NCBI RefSeq assembly: GCF_014304815.1
Contig: NZ_CP047958.1
Coordinates: 496,001-560,000, forward strand
Reading direction: 5' to 3'
DNA length: 64,000 nt
From: Synechococcus sp. MIT S9220
GTDB lineage: Bacteria > Cyanobacteriota > Cyanobacteriia > PCC-6307 > Cyanobiaceae
Of the stretch, positions 41,665 through 51,549 are shown piece after piece. Below the pieces are notes generated by a model. It had not been told where the DNA came from, made no database searches, and was given only the letters and a program-made list of their open reading frames with translations. Both the position numbers and the translations under genes were made by a program. How positions within the stretch are numbered: the first letter of the stretch is position 1; each line of letters begins with the position of its first letter.

Positions 41665-42689
41665 GCCAACTGCTCCTGTTGCTGTTGAAGCAGTGTCAGT
41701 GCCTGATCAGGGGTGGGTGCACGCATCAGTTTCTGGCGGAACTGGGATGCACCTGTGAATCCTGTGCAGGTCCAGCTCATGTGTTTCCGCGCGATCAGCA
41801 GGCCGTGATCTCCCCGCGAGTCAACGAGGGCCTGCAGTTGTTCAGAGGCCAGCATCAGGCGTTCCCGCGGACTTGGAGTGGGGGGAATGGCGCGACCGGT
41901 CAGCGCCGCATCGATCTGCCCCACCAGCCAGGGCGCTCCCATGGTGCCTCTCCCCACCATCACCCCATCGGCACCGGTCTTTTCGAGGCAGCGCAAGGCG
42001 GCGTCAGGGTTGTTGACGTCGCCATTGGCGATCACCGGAATGCTGAGTGACTGCTTGACCGATGCAATCGCTTCCCAATCCGCGGATCCGCTGAAGCGTT
42101 GTTCCCGTGTCCGACCGTGCACGGTCAGCAGAGTGGCGCCCGCACTCTCCAGCTGTTTGCACCAGGCCACTGCCGCGTGATGGGAGCCTTCGATTTGGGC
42201 TTGATTGCACCATCCCAGGCGTGTCTTCACCGTGACAGGAACGCCGACGGCTGAAGCCACAGAATCAACGATTTGGCAGGCCAGATCGGGATCGCGGATC
42301 AGGCCGCTGCCGCCACCTTTGCGGGCGATTTTTCTCACGGGACAGCCCATGTTGATGTCGATCAAGAAGGCACCTGCGTCTTCAGCTCTTCGGGCTGCAT
42401 CGGCCATTGCCACGGGTCTGTGATCAAACAGTTGGACGCCGATGGGGCCCGTTTCCTCACTCAGCTCATCGACTTTGCCTCTGCCGTGGCCGAGCTCAAG
42501 ACTCGTGGCGTTCACCATTTCCGTGAACAGAAGAGCATCCGGCGCCCAGCGTCTGACGAGAGCGCGAAAAATTTTGTCGCTGACTCCTGCAAGCGGAGAC
42601 TGCAGCACGTTGCAGCGCAGAACGCGTTCAACGCTGCTTCCCTTCAGCCGCAGACCCCTCACCATCAGGATTGGATTCAGTTCATACAT
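41661..42689 (-). CDS. dus: tRNA-dihydrouridine synthase
   Basis: Dus reduces uridines in tRNA D loops with FMN. The 342-residue TIM barrel has SPLAGVSDKIFRALVRR, the active-site cysteine in NMGCPVRKIARKGGGSGL, TVHGRTREQRFSGSADW and GVMVGRGTMGAPWLVGQ. It looks DusB-like. ATG 42689 may be early, since the conserved barrel starts around residue 25. The C-terminus overlaps the glycosyltransferase gene. Confidence 0.9.
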   Translation of the reverse strand: MYELNPILMVRGLRLKGSSVERVLRCNVLQSPLAGVSDKIFRALVRRWAPDALLFTEMVNATSLELGHGRGKVDELSEETGPIGVQLFDHRPVAMADAARRAEDAGAFLIDINMGCPVRKIARKGGGSGLIRDPDLACQIVDSVASAVGVPVTVKTRLGWCNQAQIEGSHHAAVAWCKQLESAGATLLTVHGRTREQRFSGSADWEAIASVKQSLSIPVIANGDVNNPDAALRCLEKTGADGVMVGRGTMGAPWLVGQIDAALTGRAIPPTPSPRERLMLASEQLQALVDSRGDHGLLIARKHMSWTCTGFTGASQFRQKLMRAPTPDQALTLLQQQQEQLA

Positions 42690-42717
42690 CCTCGCTAACT
42701 GCAGGTTTCAAGCGGTG

Positions 42718-42954
42718 TCAGGACGCGGACTCATCCAGTCCGAGCCGGGCATGCATGTCGCGAACCTGGGCTTCGATGGCGTTGCGTAGCCAGGCCTGGT
42801 TGGACCAGTCTTCGCACTGAGCCAGTCGCTCCACGTCCTGCATCAGATCCAGCGGCAACTGAAGGTTCACGGTCTGAATGCTGTGGGGACTGGCCAGTCC
42901 CCCCTAATCAGGGGTCTTGAGTCGTCGTCGTCGATCGCGTCTGGCCGTTGCCAT
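42718..42954 (-). pseudogene. Ribbon-helix-helix protein gene with an in-frame TAG
   Basis: One frame runs from ATG 42954 (MATARRDRRRRLKTPD) into a TAG at codon 17 (42906-42904) and then continues open for 61 codons to TGA at 42720. The downstream part (GLASPHSIQTVNLQLPLDLMQDVERL...) has a ribbon-helix-helix-like strand-helix pattern. Either the gene is interrupted by a nonsense mutation, or translation starts at the GTG 42870 giving a 50-residue protein. The basic N-terminal piece is typical of this type of regulator and supports the interrupted view. Confidence 0.55.
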
Positions 42955-43168
42955 GACCTCGTGGGGAAGTCGAAAAATCAGACGCTGCAGGCGTGCATCA
43001 CCAAGAAGCGACGTCTTCGGTTCCAGGACTGTGTCGAAGACTTACATGGCTCCGAAGTTAATCGAGGTGCTGCAGGGCATGTCATGTCATCCCTTCCCCC
43101 TCAGCGGCTGTCGATGACAGCATGCGGCGATGTCCTCACACTCCTGGAGCCTGAGCCGGGCCCTACTC

Positions 43169-43594
43169 ATGGCGATCCTTGAAGATCGGCTCAGCGACCG
43201 ATTCGTGGCGTCGCTGGTCTGGGAGCGATTGGGCTATCTCCCCCCTGAGGATGGTGCGGGGTCATGGCTGGCAGGCCCTGCGACGCCCGCCGCCTGGAGA
43301 GAGGCCTTCCCGGAAGCTCCGCAGGTGATTGCTGTGCGGCCCGCTTCGGTGCGTCTGACCCGGTCGATTCCCAAGGAATCCAAACAGCTGCTGAAGCAAC
43401 AGCTGCAGTTCGGCGGCTATCGAATTCATGAGCTCTATCCAAGGCGCACTCGCCGCGCCACGGCGGTGAACTGGTTACTCGCCTGGTTGGTCTCAGCTGG
43501 TGAGCTGCTGCCAGAGGAAGGAGCTCTGCCGCCTCTGCTCGATGCACCGGCGGATCCGGTGCGGGGGCACCCCGGAGATCCGCCGGTGCAATGA
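43169..43594 (+). CDS. DUF1823-family protein
   Basis: The product is 141 residues from ATG 43169 (MAILEDRLSDRFVASLVWERLGYLPP) and matches DUF1823, a cyanobacterial and plant family of unknown function. Conserved-looking parts: AWREAFPEAPQVIAVRPASVRLTRSIPKESKQLLKQQL and VNWLLAWL. An ATG at 43130 adds 13 residues. It is convergent with the L,D-transpeptidase gene, four bases apart. Confidence 0.8.
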   Translation: MAILEDRLSDRFVASLVWERLGYLPPEDGAGSWLAGPATPAAWREAFPEAPQVIAVRPASVRLTRSIPKESKQLLKQQLQFGGYRIHELYPRRTRRATAVNWLLAWLVSAGELLPEEGALPPLLDAPADPVRGHPGDPPVQ

Positions 43595-43597
43595 GCC

Positions 43598-43981
43598 TCA
43601 TACCTGTATGACCACCTTGGTGCCCTTGAGCGTGTTTTCAAACAGCCAGCGGGCCTGATGCGTGGGCATGCGGACACAGCCATGACTGCGGGGAACGCCG
43701 AAGGCCTGGCCGGCGTCTTCCTGCCAGGGAGCTCCGTGCATGCAGATCATTTCGTTTGCGGTGATGCACATCGCATAGGGCACGCCGGGTGCGACATAAC
43801 CACGGCCGCGCATGGTGACGGAGCGATATTTGGTCAGCACCTTGGCTTCTCCAGTGGGAGTTGGCGTGGATGCCTTGCCGGTGCTCACGGGGATGACCCG
43901 CACAATTTCTTGGTTCTGGTCGTAGACGGTGAGCTGTTGATCTGAGAGGTCCACCACCAGGGTGGCGATCAGTTCGAGCAT
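43598..43981 (-). CDS. L,D-transpeptidase (YkuD domain)
   Basis: The 127-residue protein is a bare YkuD domain with catalytic motif H82...S99-H100-G101-C102-V103-R104 (SHGCVRMP), which forms or edits peptidoglycan crosslinks. It starts MLELIATLVVDLSDQQLTVYDQ; there is no signal peptide and no upstream in-frame extension that gives one. Either it is exported by another route or it acts in the cytoplasm; both are inference. Confidence 0.85.
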   Translation of the reverse strand: MLELIATLVVDLSDQQLTVYDQNQEIVRVIPVSTGKASTPTPTGEAKVLTKYRSVTMRGRGYVAPGVPYAMCITANEMICMHGAPWQEDAGQAFGVPRSHGCVRMPTHQARWLFENTLKGTKVVIQV

Positions 43982-44164
43982 GATGGTGTGACAGCAGGTT
44001 CACTGACCTATCGCTAGCTGTCTCATCCGAGTCTTACTGGTCTCGCTTGGAAAGAATTCCCATTCCTGTTGGCGAAATGAAAAGTTGAGCGGCTTCCCTT
44101 TCGGGTCCTGATCTCGCAGGCAGGTGCCTCTGTACTGTCAAGACTGTTCTTGCTGTGGACCTTC

Positions 44165-45532
44165 TTGGCGCGTCCCGTCGTCGCGATTATCGGGCGCCCC
44201 AACGTTGGTAAATCCACGCTGGTCAATCGTCTCTGCCGAAGTCGAGAGGCGATCGTCCACGACCAGCCAGGTGTGACGCGTGATCGCACCTATCAAGATG
44301 GCTATTGGGGAGATCGCGAATTCAAGGTGGTCGACACCGGTGGGTTGGTGTTCGATGACGACAGTGAGTTTCTGCCTGAAATCCGTGAGCAGGCTGCGCT
44401 GGCTCTCGAGGAGGCCAGTGTTGCTGTGGTGATTGTTGATGGTCAGCAGGGCCTCACGGCATCGGATGAGGCCATCGCGGAGTTCCTGCGCGGTCAGCGT
44501 TGTCCAACGCTGCTCGCGGTGAACAAGTGCGAGTCACCTGATCAGGGTCTGGCCATGGCTGCGGAGTTCTGGAGCCTTGGCCTCGGAGAGCCCTACCCCA
44601 TTTCCGCAATTCATGGTGCAGGCACTGCAGAAGTCCTGGATCGGGTGCTCACATTCCTGCCTCCGAAAGATCAAGAGGGTGATCAGGAAGAGCCGATTCA
44701 AATGGCCATCATTGGTCGTCCCAACGTGGGTAAATCAAGCCTTCTGAATGCCATTTGCGGTGAACAGAGGGCCATTGTGAGTCCGATTCGAGGCACCACG
44801 CGCGACACGATCGACACCAGCATCGTGCGTGAAAACCGTCCTTGGCGCCTGGTGGACACCGCTGGGATCCGCCGGCGTCGCAGTGTTAATTACGGGCCTG
44901 AATTCTTTGGAATCAACCGCAGTTTCAAGGCGATTGAGCGCAGTGATGTGTGCGTGCTGGTGATCGATGCATTGGACGGTGTGACCGAGCAGGATCAACG
45001 CCTTGCAGGTCGCATCGAAGAAGACGGTCGGGCCTGCGTGGTTGTTGTCAATAAATGGGATGCCGTGGAGAAGGACAGCCATACCATGACGGCCATGGAG
45101 AAGGAGCTGCGTTCCAAGCTGTATTTCCTCGACTGGGCCCAGATGCTGTTCACCTCAGCACTCACCGGCCAGCGTGTTGACAGCATTTTCGCTCTGGCTG
45201 TTCTGGCTGTGGAGCAGCACCGTCGTCGTGTCAGCACTTCCGTGGTCAACGAAGTGCTGAAGGAAGCCCTCAGCTGGCGGAGCCCGCCGACAACAAGAGG
45301 CGGACGTCAGGGCCGGCTGTACTACGGCACCCAGGTGGCAACCAGGCCCCCGAGTTTCACCCTGTTCGTGAATGACCCCAAGCTGTTCGGTGACACCTAT
45401 CGGCGTTATGTCGAGCGTCAGATCCGGGAAGGGCTCGGATTTGATGGCACTCCCTTGAAGCTGTTCTGGCGTGGGAAGCAGCAGCGCGACGCCGAAAAGG
45501 ATCTGGCCAGGCAGCAGAACCATCAGGGCTGA
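44165..45532 (+). CDS. der: Ribosome biogenesis GTPase Der
   Basis: Der (EngA) has two tandem GTPase domains and assists 50S assembly. The 455-residue product, from TTG 44165 ([18 protein letters not shown]), has G1 motifs at about 10-17 and 180-188 (GRPNVGKSS), two NKxD motifs (NKCE in the first, a variant; NKWD in the second) and a KH-like C-terminal domain. The ATG-like codon at 44150 would add five residues and is less usual. It is followed 5 bases later by the transporter gene. Confidence 0.94.
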   Translation: MARPVVAIIGRPNVGKSTLVNRLCRSREAIVHDQPGVTRDRTYQDGYWGDREFKVVDTGGLVFDDDSEFLPEIREQAALALEEASVAVVIVDGQQGLTASDEAIAEFLRGQRCPTLLAVNKCESPDQGLAMAAEFWSLGLGEPYPISAIHGAGTAEVLDRVLTFLPPKDQEGDQEEPIQMAIIGRPNVGKSSLLNAICGEQRAIVSPIRGTTRDTIDTSIVRENRPWRLVDTAGIRRRRSVNYGPEFFGINRSFKAIERSDVCVLVIDALDGVTEQDQRLAGRIEEDGRACVVVVNKWDAVEKDSHTMTAMEKELRSKLYFLDWAQMLFTSALTGQRVDSIFALAVLAVEQHRRRVSTSVVNEVLKEALSWRSPPTTRGGRQGRLYYGTQVATRPPSFTLFVNDPKLFGDTYRRYVERQIREGLGFDGTPLKLFWRGKQQRDAEKDLARQQNHQG

Positions 45533-45537
45533 GCAGC

Positions 45538-46455
45538 ATGGATTGGCTGAGGCAGATTCCGATCGGGCAGTACGTGGATGGTGCCGGTGGTTGGCTGCGC
45601 CAGCTGGATCCCCGCCTGAAGCTGTTGTGGGTTCTGGTGTTTCTGCTCACGCCTGTACTGGCAGGCCCTCTGTGGCGCGTGGCGCTCGTGCTGGCCCTGC
45701 TGTTAATCACGTTGGTGAGTGGATTGCCAGCTCGGCTGTGGTGGCGCTCGTTGCTGCTGGTCAGTGTTCTCGGCTGTGCGGTCGGGCTGCTGGCCATGTT
45801 GCTGCCCACCGGTGATCCTGGAGCCAGCGTGCACCTGCGGTCGCCGGCGGAGATTCCAGGCCTCACACTGACCTCACCTTCCTGGGAGTTGATTCGTCTA
45901 GGGCCTCTGCAGTTGGGATCTCTGCAACTGGGCCCGCTTGTGGTCGATCGCCGCTCGGCTGAATTGGGGTTGAACAGCGCCACCTTGATCGTGACCGTTG
46001 TCCACAGCGTGAATCTGATGTTGCTGTCGACCCCCAGTGAGGAGTTGATGTGGTCTCTCAGTTGGTGGTTGGCTCCCCTGGCTCGACTTGGAGTGCCGAT
46101 TGATCGACTGAGCTTTCAGCTGCTTCTGGCTCTTCGCTTTCTGCCGTTGGTTCAGGAAGAACTCCAGAACCTGTTGCGCTCGCTCGCCAGTCGTGCCGTC
46201 AACCTGCGCCGGCTCGGTTTTAAAGCTTCCTTCGGGCTTGTGCTTTCAGTGGGAGAGCGCCTTCTGGCCAACATCCTGCTGCGTGCAGAACAAGGTGCTG
46301 AAGCGTTGCTTGCGCGAGGTGGAACCTGGTTGCCTGCAGATGCGTTTCGTCCTGAGCAGGCTTCGAAGGGTGCTGTCCCAAGCATTCTCAACGGGGTTGC
46401 TGCTGTGGGGCTTGTCACTGTTCTTGTTCTGCGCGGAAGGTACGGTGCTCTCTGA
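45538..46455 (+). CDS. ecfT: Energy-coupling factor transporter T component
   Basis: The CbiQ/EcfT-family membrane protein couples ECF ATPases to a substrate-binding S component for vitamin or metal uptake. The 305-residue protein starts MDWLRQIPIGQYVDG, has five to six membrane spans, and the conserved coupling region with two Ala-Arg-Gly motifs (ASRAVNLRRLGFK and the final ARG of LLARGGTWLP). No ATPase or S component lies near, so its substrate is unknown. It precedes pipX by 17 bases. Confidence 0.88.
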   Translation: MDWLRQIPIGQYVDGAGGWLRQLDPRLKLLWVLVFLLTPVLAGPLWRVALVLALLLITLVSGLPARLWWRSLLLVSVLGCAVGLLAMLLPTGDPGASVHLRSPAEIPGLTLTSPSWELIRLGPLQLGSLQLGPLVVDRRSAELGLNSATLIVTVVHSVNLMLLSTPSEELMWSLSWWLAPLARLGVPIDRLSFQLLLALRFLPLVQEELQNLLRSLASRAVNLRRLGFKASFGLVLSVGERLLANILLRAEQGAEALLARGGTWLPADAFRPEQASKGAVPSILNGVAAVGLVTVLVLRGRYGAL

Positions 46456-46472
46456 TCCCCGTTTTCAGGTCT

Positions 46473-46739
46473 GTGAGCGCTGAGGGTTATCTCAACCACC
46501 CCACCTTTGGGATGCTCTACAGAGTGGCCCCTGCGGGGGAAGGTCGTGATGTGTACGCCACCTTGTACGCCCAGCGCATGTTCTTTCTCGTCACCCTGCA
46601 GCCTCGAGGGGCTCAGTTTGAAGTGATTCCTTATCTAGATGCGCGCCACCACGCTGAGTTGAATCTTGCCCGCCGTCGCCGGGATGCTTCGGAGGATTAC
46701 GGCAGCTGGAAGCAGTTATTCGATCAGACCTTCATCTGA
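46473..46739 (+). CDS. pipX: PII-interacting protein X
   Basis: PipX is a coactivator of NtcA that is swapped onto PII when nitrogen is plentiful. The 88-residue product, from GTG 46473 (MSAEGYLNHPTFGMLY), has the Tudor-like domain (residues 5-55) and two C-terminal helices (HHAELNLARRRR and YGSWKQLFDQTF). It is directly followed by the PLP homeostasis gene, the known cyanobacterial pipX-pipY arrangement. Confidence 0.95.
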   Translation: MSAEGYLNHPTFGMLYRVAPAGEGRDVYATLYAQRMFFLVTLQPRGAQFEVIPYLDARHHAELNLARRRRDASEDYGSWKQLFDQTFI

Positions 46740-46762
46740 ACCATGCAAGACGGACCGCTCGG

Positions 46763-47416
46763 GTGACGGAGATTCAGACCCGCTGGCAGCAACTGCAACA
46801 GCGTCTTCCGCAGGGAGTCAACCTGCTTGCTGTGAGCAAGATGCAGCCTGCGTCGGCAGTTCGAGAGCTTGCCGCTTGTGGTCAGATTGATTTCGGCGAA
46901 AGTCGGGTTCAGGAGGCTTTGCCTAAGCAGCAGGCTCTCGCCGACCTCACCGCTTTGCGCTGGCATTTCATTGGCCGCCTGCAGGCCAATAAGGTCCGCG
47001 CGGTGGTGAAGGCCTTCAGCTGGATTCATTCCATCGACTCGATGGCGCTGGCGGAGCGTTCATCCCGAATTGCCCTGGAGGAGGGGTGTTGTCCTTCAGT
47101 GTTGTTCCAGGTGAAGCTGAGGTCTGATCCCTCTAAGGGCGGCTGGGATCCTCAGTCACTTAAAGAGGCCTGGCCCGTGTTGCGACAGTTGCCTGGACTG
47201 AAGGCCTCCGGGCTGATGACGATGGCTCCGTTGGGACTAGACAGCATCGAGCGTCAGGGGCTTTTCAGGGATTGCCGTGATCTGGCGGATGAGCTCGATC
47301 TGTCTCAATGTTCGATGGGGATGAGCGGCGACTGGCCGCAAGCTGCCGCCGCCGGTGCGACCTGGGTTCGTGTGGGATCAGCCCTGTTTGGTGCGCGGCC
47401 GCCTGTGTCTTCTTGA
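46763..47416 (+). CDS. Pyridoxal phosphate homeostasis protein (PipY/YggS)
   Basis: The 217-residue fold-type III protein binds PLP at the lysine in [12 protein letters not shown] near residue 30 and keeps vitamin B6 balance; in cyanobacteria it is called PipY and is linked to pipX. Other conserved parts: [31 protein letters not shown] and RVGSALFG. Start GTG 46763. Confidence 0.92.
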   Translation: MTEIQTRWQQLQQRLPQGVNLLAVSKMQPASAVRELAACGQIDFGESRVQEALPKQQALADLTALRWHFIGRLQANKVRAVVKAFSWIHSIDSMALAERSSRIALEEGCCPSVLFQVKLRSDPSKGGWDPQSLKEAWPVLRQLPGLKASGLMTMAPLGLDSIERQGLFRDCRDLADELDLSQCSMGMSGDWPQAAAAGATWVRVGSALFGARPPVSS

Positions 47417-47522
47417 TCGGAATGATCAAATCAACGTTGCGAGATGGACATCAATTCATCTGGACACGCTTGCTCACAACTCCCTTGAGCGCTATTCAGG
47501 GTCAAGGTTCTGCAGATTTCCA

Positions 47523-48098
47523 GTGTCGTTGATTTCTCGTCTTCGTGCGGTCGTTGCTGGTGACGATTACCTAGATGGCGATTATGACGAGCTCGACTAC
47601 GACACAGGCGAGCAAGATGACAGCATGCAGGGCATGTCGTCTGTCAACAGCAGTGCTCTAGCGCCTCTGGATGCATCCAATCCGTTTGAGATGGACCAGA
47701 ACTTCTCAGGTTCGAATGTGATCGGGATGCCTGGGATTAGTTCCGGCACCGCAGAGGTTTCTCTGATGGAGCCGCGCAGTTTTGATGAAATGCCAAGGGC
47801 GATTCAGGCCTTGCGCGAACGCAAGACCGTGATTCTCAACCTCACGATGATGGAGCCTGATCAGGCTCAAAGAGCGGTTGATTTCGTGGCCGGTGGAACG
47901 TTCGCCATTGATGGACATCAAGAGCGTGTTGGCGAGAGCATTTTCCTGTTTGCCCCGAGTTGCGTCACTGTGACCAACGCCAGTCAGGACGAAAGCACGA
48001 CTCCAACGGTTGTCACCAAGGATGTTGAGCAAACTTCAGCTGAGAGCAGCGTTGCTCCCGCACCGGCCTGGGCTGTTTCGGATGCCGCCGCTCTTTGA
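47523..48098 (+). CDS. sepF: Cell division protein SepF
   Basis: SepF bundles FtsZ filaments and tethers them to the membrane. The 191-residue protein from GTG 47523 ([17 protein letters not shown]) has an amphipathic N-terminal helix, an acidic linker ([14 protein letters not shown]) and the SepF domain ([43 protein letters not shown]). The C-terminal 50 residues are a Ser/Thr/Ala-rich tail. The frame is open to 47355 but overlaps the preceding gene. Confidence 0.92.
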   Translation: MSLISRLRAVVAGDDYLDGDYDELDYDTGEQDDSMQGMSSVNSSALAPLDASNPFEMDQNFSGSNVIGMPGISSGTAEVSLMEPRSFDEMPRAIQALRERKTVILNLTMMEPDQAQRAVDFVAGGTFAIDGHQERVGESIFLFAPSCVTVTNASQDESTTPTVVTKDVEQTSAESSVAPAPAWAVSDAAAL

Positions 48099-48110
48099 GT
48101 TTTCGCTTCG

Positions 48111-48929
48111 GTGACTGTTTCTGTTGGTGTGATTGGTCTGGGTCGGATGGCCCAGGCCCTGATCTTCCCTCTGATTGAACGAGGCAAGCTTCAGTCAGCC
48201 GATGTCATCGGGGTTGTTGGCAGTCAGTCTTCTGTCTCACGGCTGACCCCTGATTTGCCCAATGGGTTGACCGTTGTTTCCGCTTCTGATCCCCGGGCTA
48301 TGGACGCCTGGAATGCTCCGGTTCAGTTGTTAGCGGTGAAGCCCCAGCAGCTTGATGCTGTGGCCGAATGCGTTGGGCCAGTTCCATCAGGCCAGTCGCC
48401 GCTGCTGATCTCTGTGTTGGCGGGCGTTACTCTGGAGCGTCTTCAGAGTCAATTTCCTGGTCGTGCGTGCGTGCGTGCGGTTCCTAATACCCCTTGCTTG
48501 GTGGGTGAAGGCTTGTGTGGACTTGCATTTGCAGAAGGTGTCTCGGCGCAGCAGCGTCAGTGGGTGAAGGAGGCTTTCGATCCAGTGAGCGAAGTTCTTG
48601 AGCTGCCGGAGTCCAGGCTTGATGCGTTTCTGGCGTTGACCTCCTCAGGCCCTGCTTACGTGGCTCTTGTGGCTGAAGCCATGGCTGATGGCGCAGTAGC
48701 TGCCGGTTTGCCGCGTGATCAAGCCCACCGGCTCGCTCATCGGACATTGGCCGGAACGGCTGCATTGCTCGATCAGCAGCAACTCCATCCAGCTCAGCTC
48801 AAAGATATGGTCGCCTCACCTGGCGGTACGACCATGGCGGCTCTGCGCAAATTGGAGAACGCTGGTGTTCGAACAGCCCTGATCGAAGCGGTGATTGCTG
48901 CCGCCGAACATGGACGGACTTTGCGCTAG
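48111..48929 (+). CDS. proC: Pyrroline-5-carboxylate reductase
   Basis: ProC reduces pyrroline-5-carboxylate to proline with NADPH. The 272-residue protein from GTG 48111 (MTVSVGVIGLGRMAQALI) has a Rossmann GxGxM motif near residue 10, AVKPQQ, RAVPNTPCLVGEGLCG and the C-terminal dimer domain with SSGPAYVALVAEAMADGAV and KDMVASPGGTTMAAL. It follows sepF by 12 bases. Its last four bases overlap the convergent glycosyltransferase gene. Confidence 0.95.
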   Translation: MTVSVGVIGLGRMAQALIFPLIERGKLQSADVIGVVGSQSSVSRLTPDLPNGLTVVSASDPRAMDAWNAPVQLLAVKPQQLDAVAECVGPVPSGQSPLLISVLAGVTLERLQSQFPGRACVRAVPNTPCLVGEGLCGLAFAEGVSAQQRQWVKEAFDPVSEVLELPESRLDAFLALTSSGPAYVALVAEAMADGAVAAGLPRDQAHRLAHRTLAGTAALLDQQQLHPAQLKDMVASPGGTTMAALRKLENAGVRTALIEAVIAAAEHGRTLR

Positions 48930-50137
48930 GCCGCCAGCGGAGCTCGACGCATTAGCTCGCCATACAACTGCTCGAGTGCGTCGATATTGCGGCTGATGGT
49001 GTAACGCTCCAGCACTCTTTCGCGGGCCTGTCGTCCTAGTTCGCGCGTCAAAACGGGTTGATCACGCAGCACCGGAAGCAAGGTGCGCAGTTGGCTGGTC
49101 ACGCCCAGGGTGCTCATCACGATTCCTGCCCCACCAGCGAGCACTTCTCCGTCGGCTCCAGCATCGGTGGCCACACAGGCACAGCCACTGGCCATAGCTT
49201 CAAGCAAGGCGAGTGAAAGCCCCTCCACCAGAGAGGGAAGCACGAACACCTCGGCGCATTGCAGCAAGGCAATGCGCGTGGCCAGATCGGCTTCGTAGCC
49301 CCACCAGAGCACGTCATCGTCGTCGTAACTGTTCTGCAGGGTGCTGCGCAAAGGCCCTTCGCCGACGATCACCAGGCGACAGCCCTGCATGGCGACCAGA
49401 CGCCAAGACTGCAGAAGAGCTTCCACGTTTTTTTCGGTGGCAACGCGTCCCATGTAGAGGAAGACGCGCTCCTGACCAAGACGGCAGCGCACCTGATGCA
49501 TTGCGCTGCCGATGGGCGGTGTGATGCCCGGTTCTGGTCGTGGGTCAGCGGGACTCCACTGGTTGGTATCAACCCCGTTGGGGATCACGGCTAAACGGTC
49601 TTCGCGTACGCCAAGACGCGCCAGGAATTCAGCTTGTAGATCGGAGAACACGATCACCCGGTCGTACTTGGAGAGTGCCGGTGCGTAGAGCTGATAAGTG
49701 AGTTGCTGTGTCCCTGCCGTCAGGTTGCGGAGGCTGGCGTCGAAGGGAGGGTGGAAGGTGGCCACCAGGGGGACTCCCAACTGCTGACAGAGCTCCGGCA
49801 GTCGGAAATCCAGCGGCGACAGCGTGAGACTTGCATGCACCAGATCAGGTTGCAGACGTTCCAGCGATTCCCGCAACTCACGCTGGGCACCCGGCGAGGG
49901 GATTGTGTAAACCTGCGATTTGACCAGATACGGAAGGCTGACATCGGGATCGTTGGCGAGAAGCGATGTGCTGCTGCCAGGTGCCTTCGGATTATCGAAG
50001 TGAATGAAACTGGTCTGATGACCCCGTGCCCTCAGGGCCTCCGTTGTGCTGAGCCCGTAGATGACATTGCCGCAGAACGGAGTTTTTTTGCCCAGCCAGG
50101 CAATATGCGTCACCGCCACCAGTTTCAGCCTTGGCAA
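48926..50137 (-). CDS. Glycosyltransferase family 4 (GT-B)
   Basis: The 403-residue protein has the GT-B two-domain layout: N-terminal domain with HIAWLGKKTPFCGNVIYGLSTTEALRARGH and the C-terminal GT4 domain containing GVDTNQWSPADP, RVATEKNVEALLQSW and the EX7E-type motif ..PSLVEGLSLALLEAMASGC. Acceptor and donor are unknown; cell-surface sugar or glycolipid synthesis is likely. It precedes (downstream of) the MFS gene on the same strand. Confidence 0.85.
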   Translation of the reverse strand: MPRLKLVAVTHIAWLGKKTPFCGNVIYGLSTTEALRARGHQTSFIHFDNPKAPGSSTSLLANDPDVSLPYLVKSQVYTIPSPGAQRELRESLERLQPDLVHASLTLSPLDFRLPELCQQLGVPLVATFHPPFDASLRNLTAGTQQLTYQLYAPALSKYDRVIVFSDLQAEFLARLGVREDRLAVIPNGVDTNQWSPADPRPEPGITPPIGSAMHQVRCRLGQERVFLYMGRVATEKNVEALLQSWRLVAMQGCRLVIVGEGPLRSTLQNSYDDDDVLWWGYEADLATRIALLQCAEVFVLPSLVEGLSLALLEAMASGCACVATDAGADGEVLAGGAGIVMSTLGVTSQLRTLLPVLRDQPVLTRELGRQARERVLERYTISRNIDALEQLYGELMRRAPLAA

Positions 50138-50140
50138 ACG

Positions 50141-51520
50141 CTAGCAGCGTTGCCAAGGTCGTTCGAGCAAGGCGGCAACAAGTGCCAGCAGGGCGAGCAA
50201 CCACAACACCGGACTGAGCCCGATGCTGCTGACCAGAGTGCCTGCCAGCACTAGCGGCAAGCTGAGAGCGATATTGATCAGGTTGTTCTGAAGACCGAAG
50301 ACTCTGCCTCTCTGGGAGACCGGAGTTTCCTCCTGAATAGTCGTCTGTGCCGGAATGGCGACCAGTGCGGCTCCGATCCCGAGGATTCCGCAGAACGCCA
50401 GAGTGCTGTTGAGCGAGCCTTTGAACTGGCTCAGCAACACCAATGAAAAGGTGATCAGGCCGAGTCCTGCTGCGGTGAGTCGACGGCGACTGAAGTGATG
50501 ACCGAGCTGGGCCATCATCACGGCGCCAAGAGCCATGCCCAGGCCGCTCATCGCCAGCAGCATGCCGAAACCAGAGGGGCCAAGACTGCGAATCAGGCCT
50601 GCCAGCTGAAGGGCCAGAACGTAGAGAGCCGCGAGCAGGCTGTAGAGCAACACCAGATGAACCATGGCGTTGCGCACCGTGGGGATGCGCTTCAGCACCT
50701 GCAGCCCTTCTCCGATTTCGTGCCAGACCGATCGACCATCGTTGTGGATTTCCCGCTCCCGGTGGCTGACCGCCAGCAGGCTTAGGGCCGCCATGCCGTA
50801 ACAGAACGGCAGCAGAATGAACTCACCACCGCGCACGCCGACCGCGCTGAACAGGTGATTCAGTGCTCGCAGGATTGGCTCACCCAGAGCGAAGCCGACG
50901 ATGGTGGCTCCCATGCTGGTGGTTTGGTAGAGCGAGTTCGCTGCCAGTAGGTGTTGGCCAGGCACAAGCAGGGTGATGGCCGCCTGTTCGGCCGGTGCGA
51001 AGAACTGCGTGAGGATCGATTCGATAAACGTCATGCCGATCAGACCCCAGTAGCCCCAGGGCAGTCCCAGGATTAGGGGGCCTGGAATCAGAAACAGAGG
51101 CGTCAGCATCACCATCAGTGCCCGCAATCCGTTCGAGGCCACCATCACCCGTCGTTTCGGCCAGCGGTCAACCCACACCCCCGCCACGCTGCCCAGGACC
51201 ATCGCCGGCAGTGTGTTCGCTACGAAGATTCCCGTGGCCAGAAGGGTGATGACTTTGGTGCGGGTACTGATATCGAGACCGTAATCGGAGGCCACCTCCG
51301 CAAGAACGCCGTTCTGTTGGGTGGTCAGCAGCAAGTGCTGATCGATCAGAAAGACCATCAGCACGATGTAGAACTTGTCCGCCAGCTGAGAGAAGATCTG
51401 GCCGATCCAGAGTTTGCGGAAGTCGCTCAGGCGCAACACAGCCTGGAGCCCGCGGCCTCCCTCCGGATTGTTGCCGGTGGGTAGAACCGGCTCAGGACTG
51501 TTCAGGGGGGATCCGCTCAA
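50141..51520 (-). CDS. Major facilitator superfamily permease
   Basis: The protein has about 12 hydrophobic spans starting with VLRLSDFRKLWIGQIFSQLADKFYIVLMVF, and the MFS loop motif VWVDRWPKRRV between spans 2 and 3. The start is uncertain. The frame is open to 51652 over recO; the TTG at 51520 is the first candidate outside it, giving 459 residues. It resembles exporters of the drug/sugar type, but substrate unknown. The glycosyltransferase gene starts 3 bases downstream, so the pair is likely linked. Confidence 0.82.
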   Translation of the reverse strand: MSGSPLNSPEPVLPTGNNPEGGRGLQAVLRLSDFRKLWIGQIFSQLADKFYIVLMVFLIDQHLLLTTQQNGVLAEVASDYGLDISTRTKVITLLATGIFVANTLPAMVLGSVAGVWVDRWPKRRVMVASNGLRALMVMLTPLFLIPGPLILGLPWGYWGLIGMTFIESILTQFFAPAEQAAITLLVPGQHLLAANSLYQTTSMGATIVGFALGEPILRALNHLFSAVGVRGGEFILLPFCYGMAALSLLAVSHREREIHNDGRSVWHEIGEGLQVLKRIPTVRNAMVHLVLLYSLLAALYVLALQLAGLIRSLGPSGFGMLLAMSGLGMALGAVMMAQLGHHFSRRRLTAAGLGLITFSLVLLSQFKGSLNSTLAFCGILGIGAALVAIPAQTTIQEETPVSQRGRVFGLQNNLINIALSLPLVLAGTLVSSIGLSPVLWLLALLALVAALLERPWQRC

Positions 51521-51549
51521 GGTTCCAGCAATGACCGGCTCATGATCGC

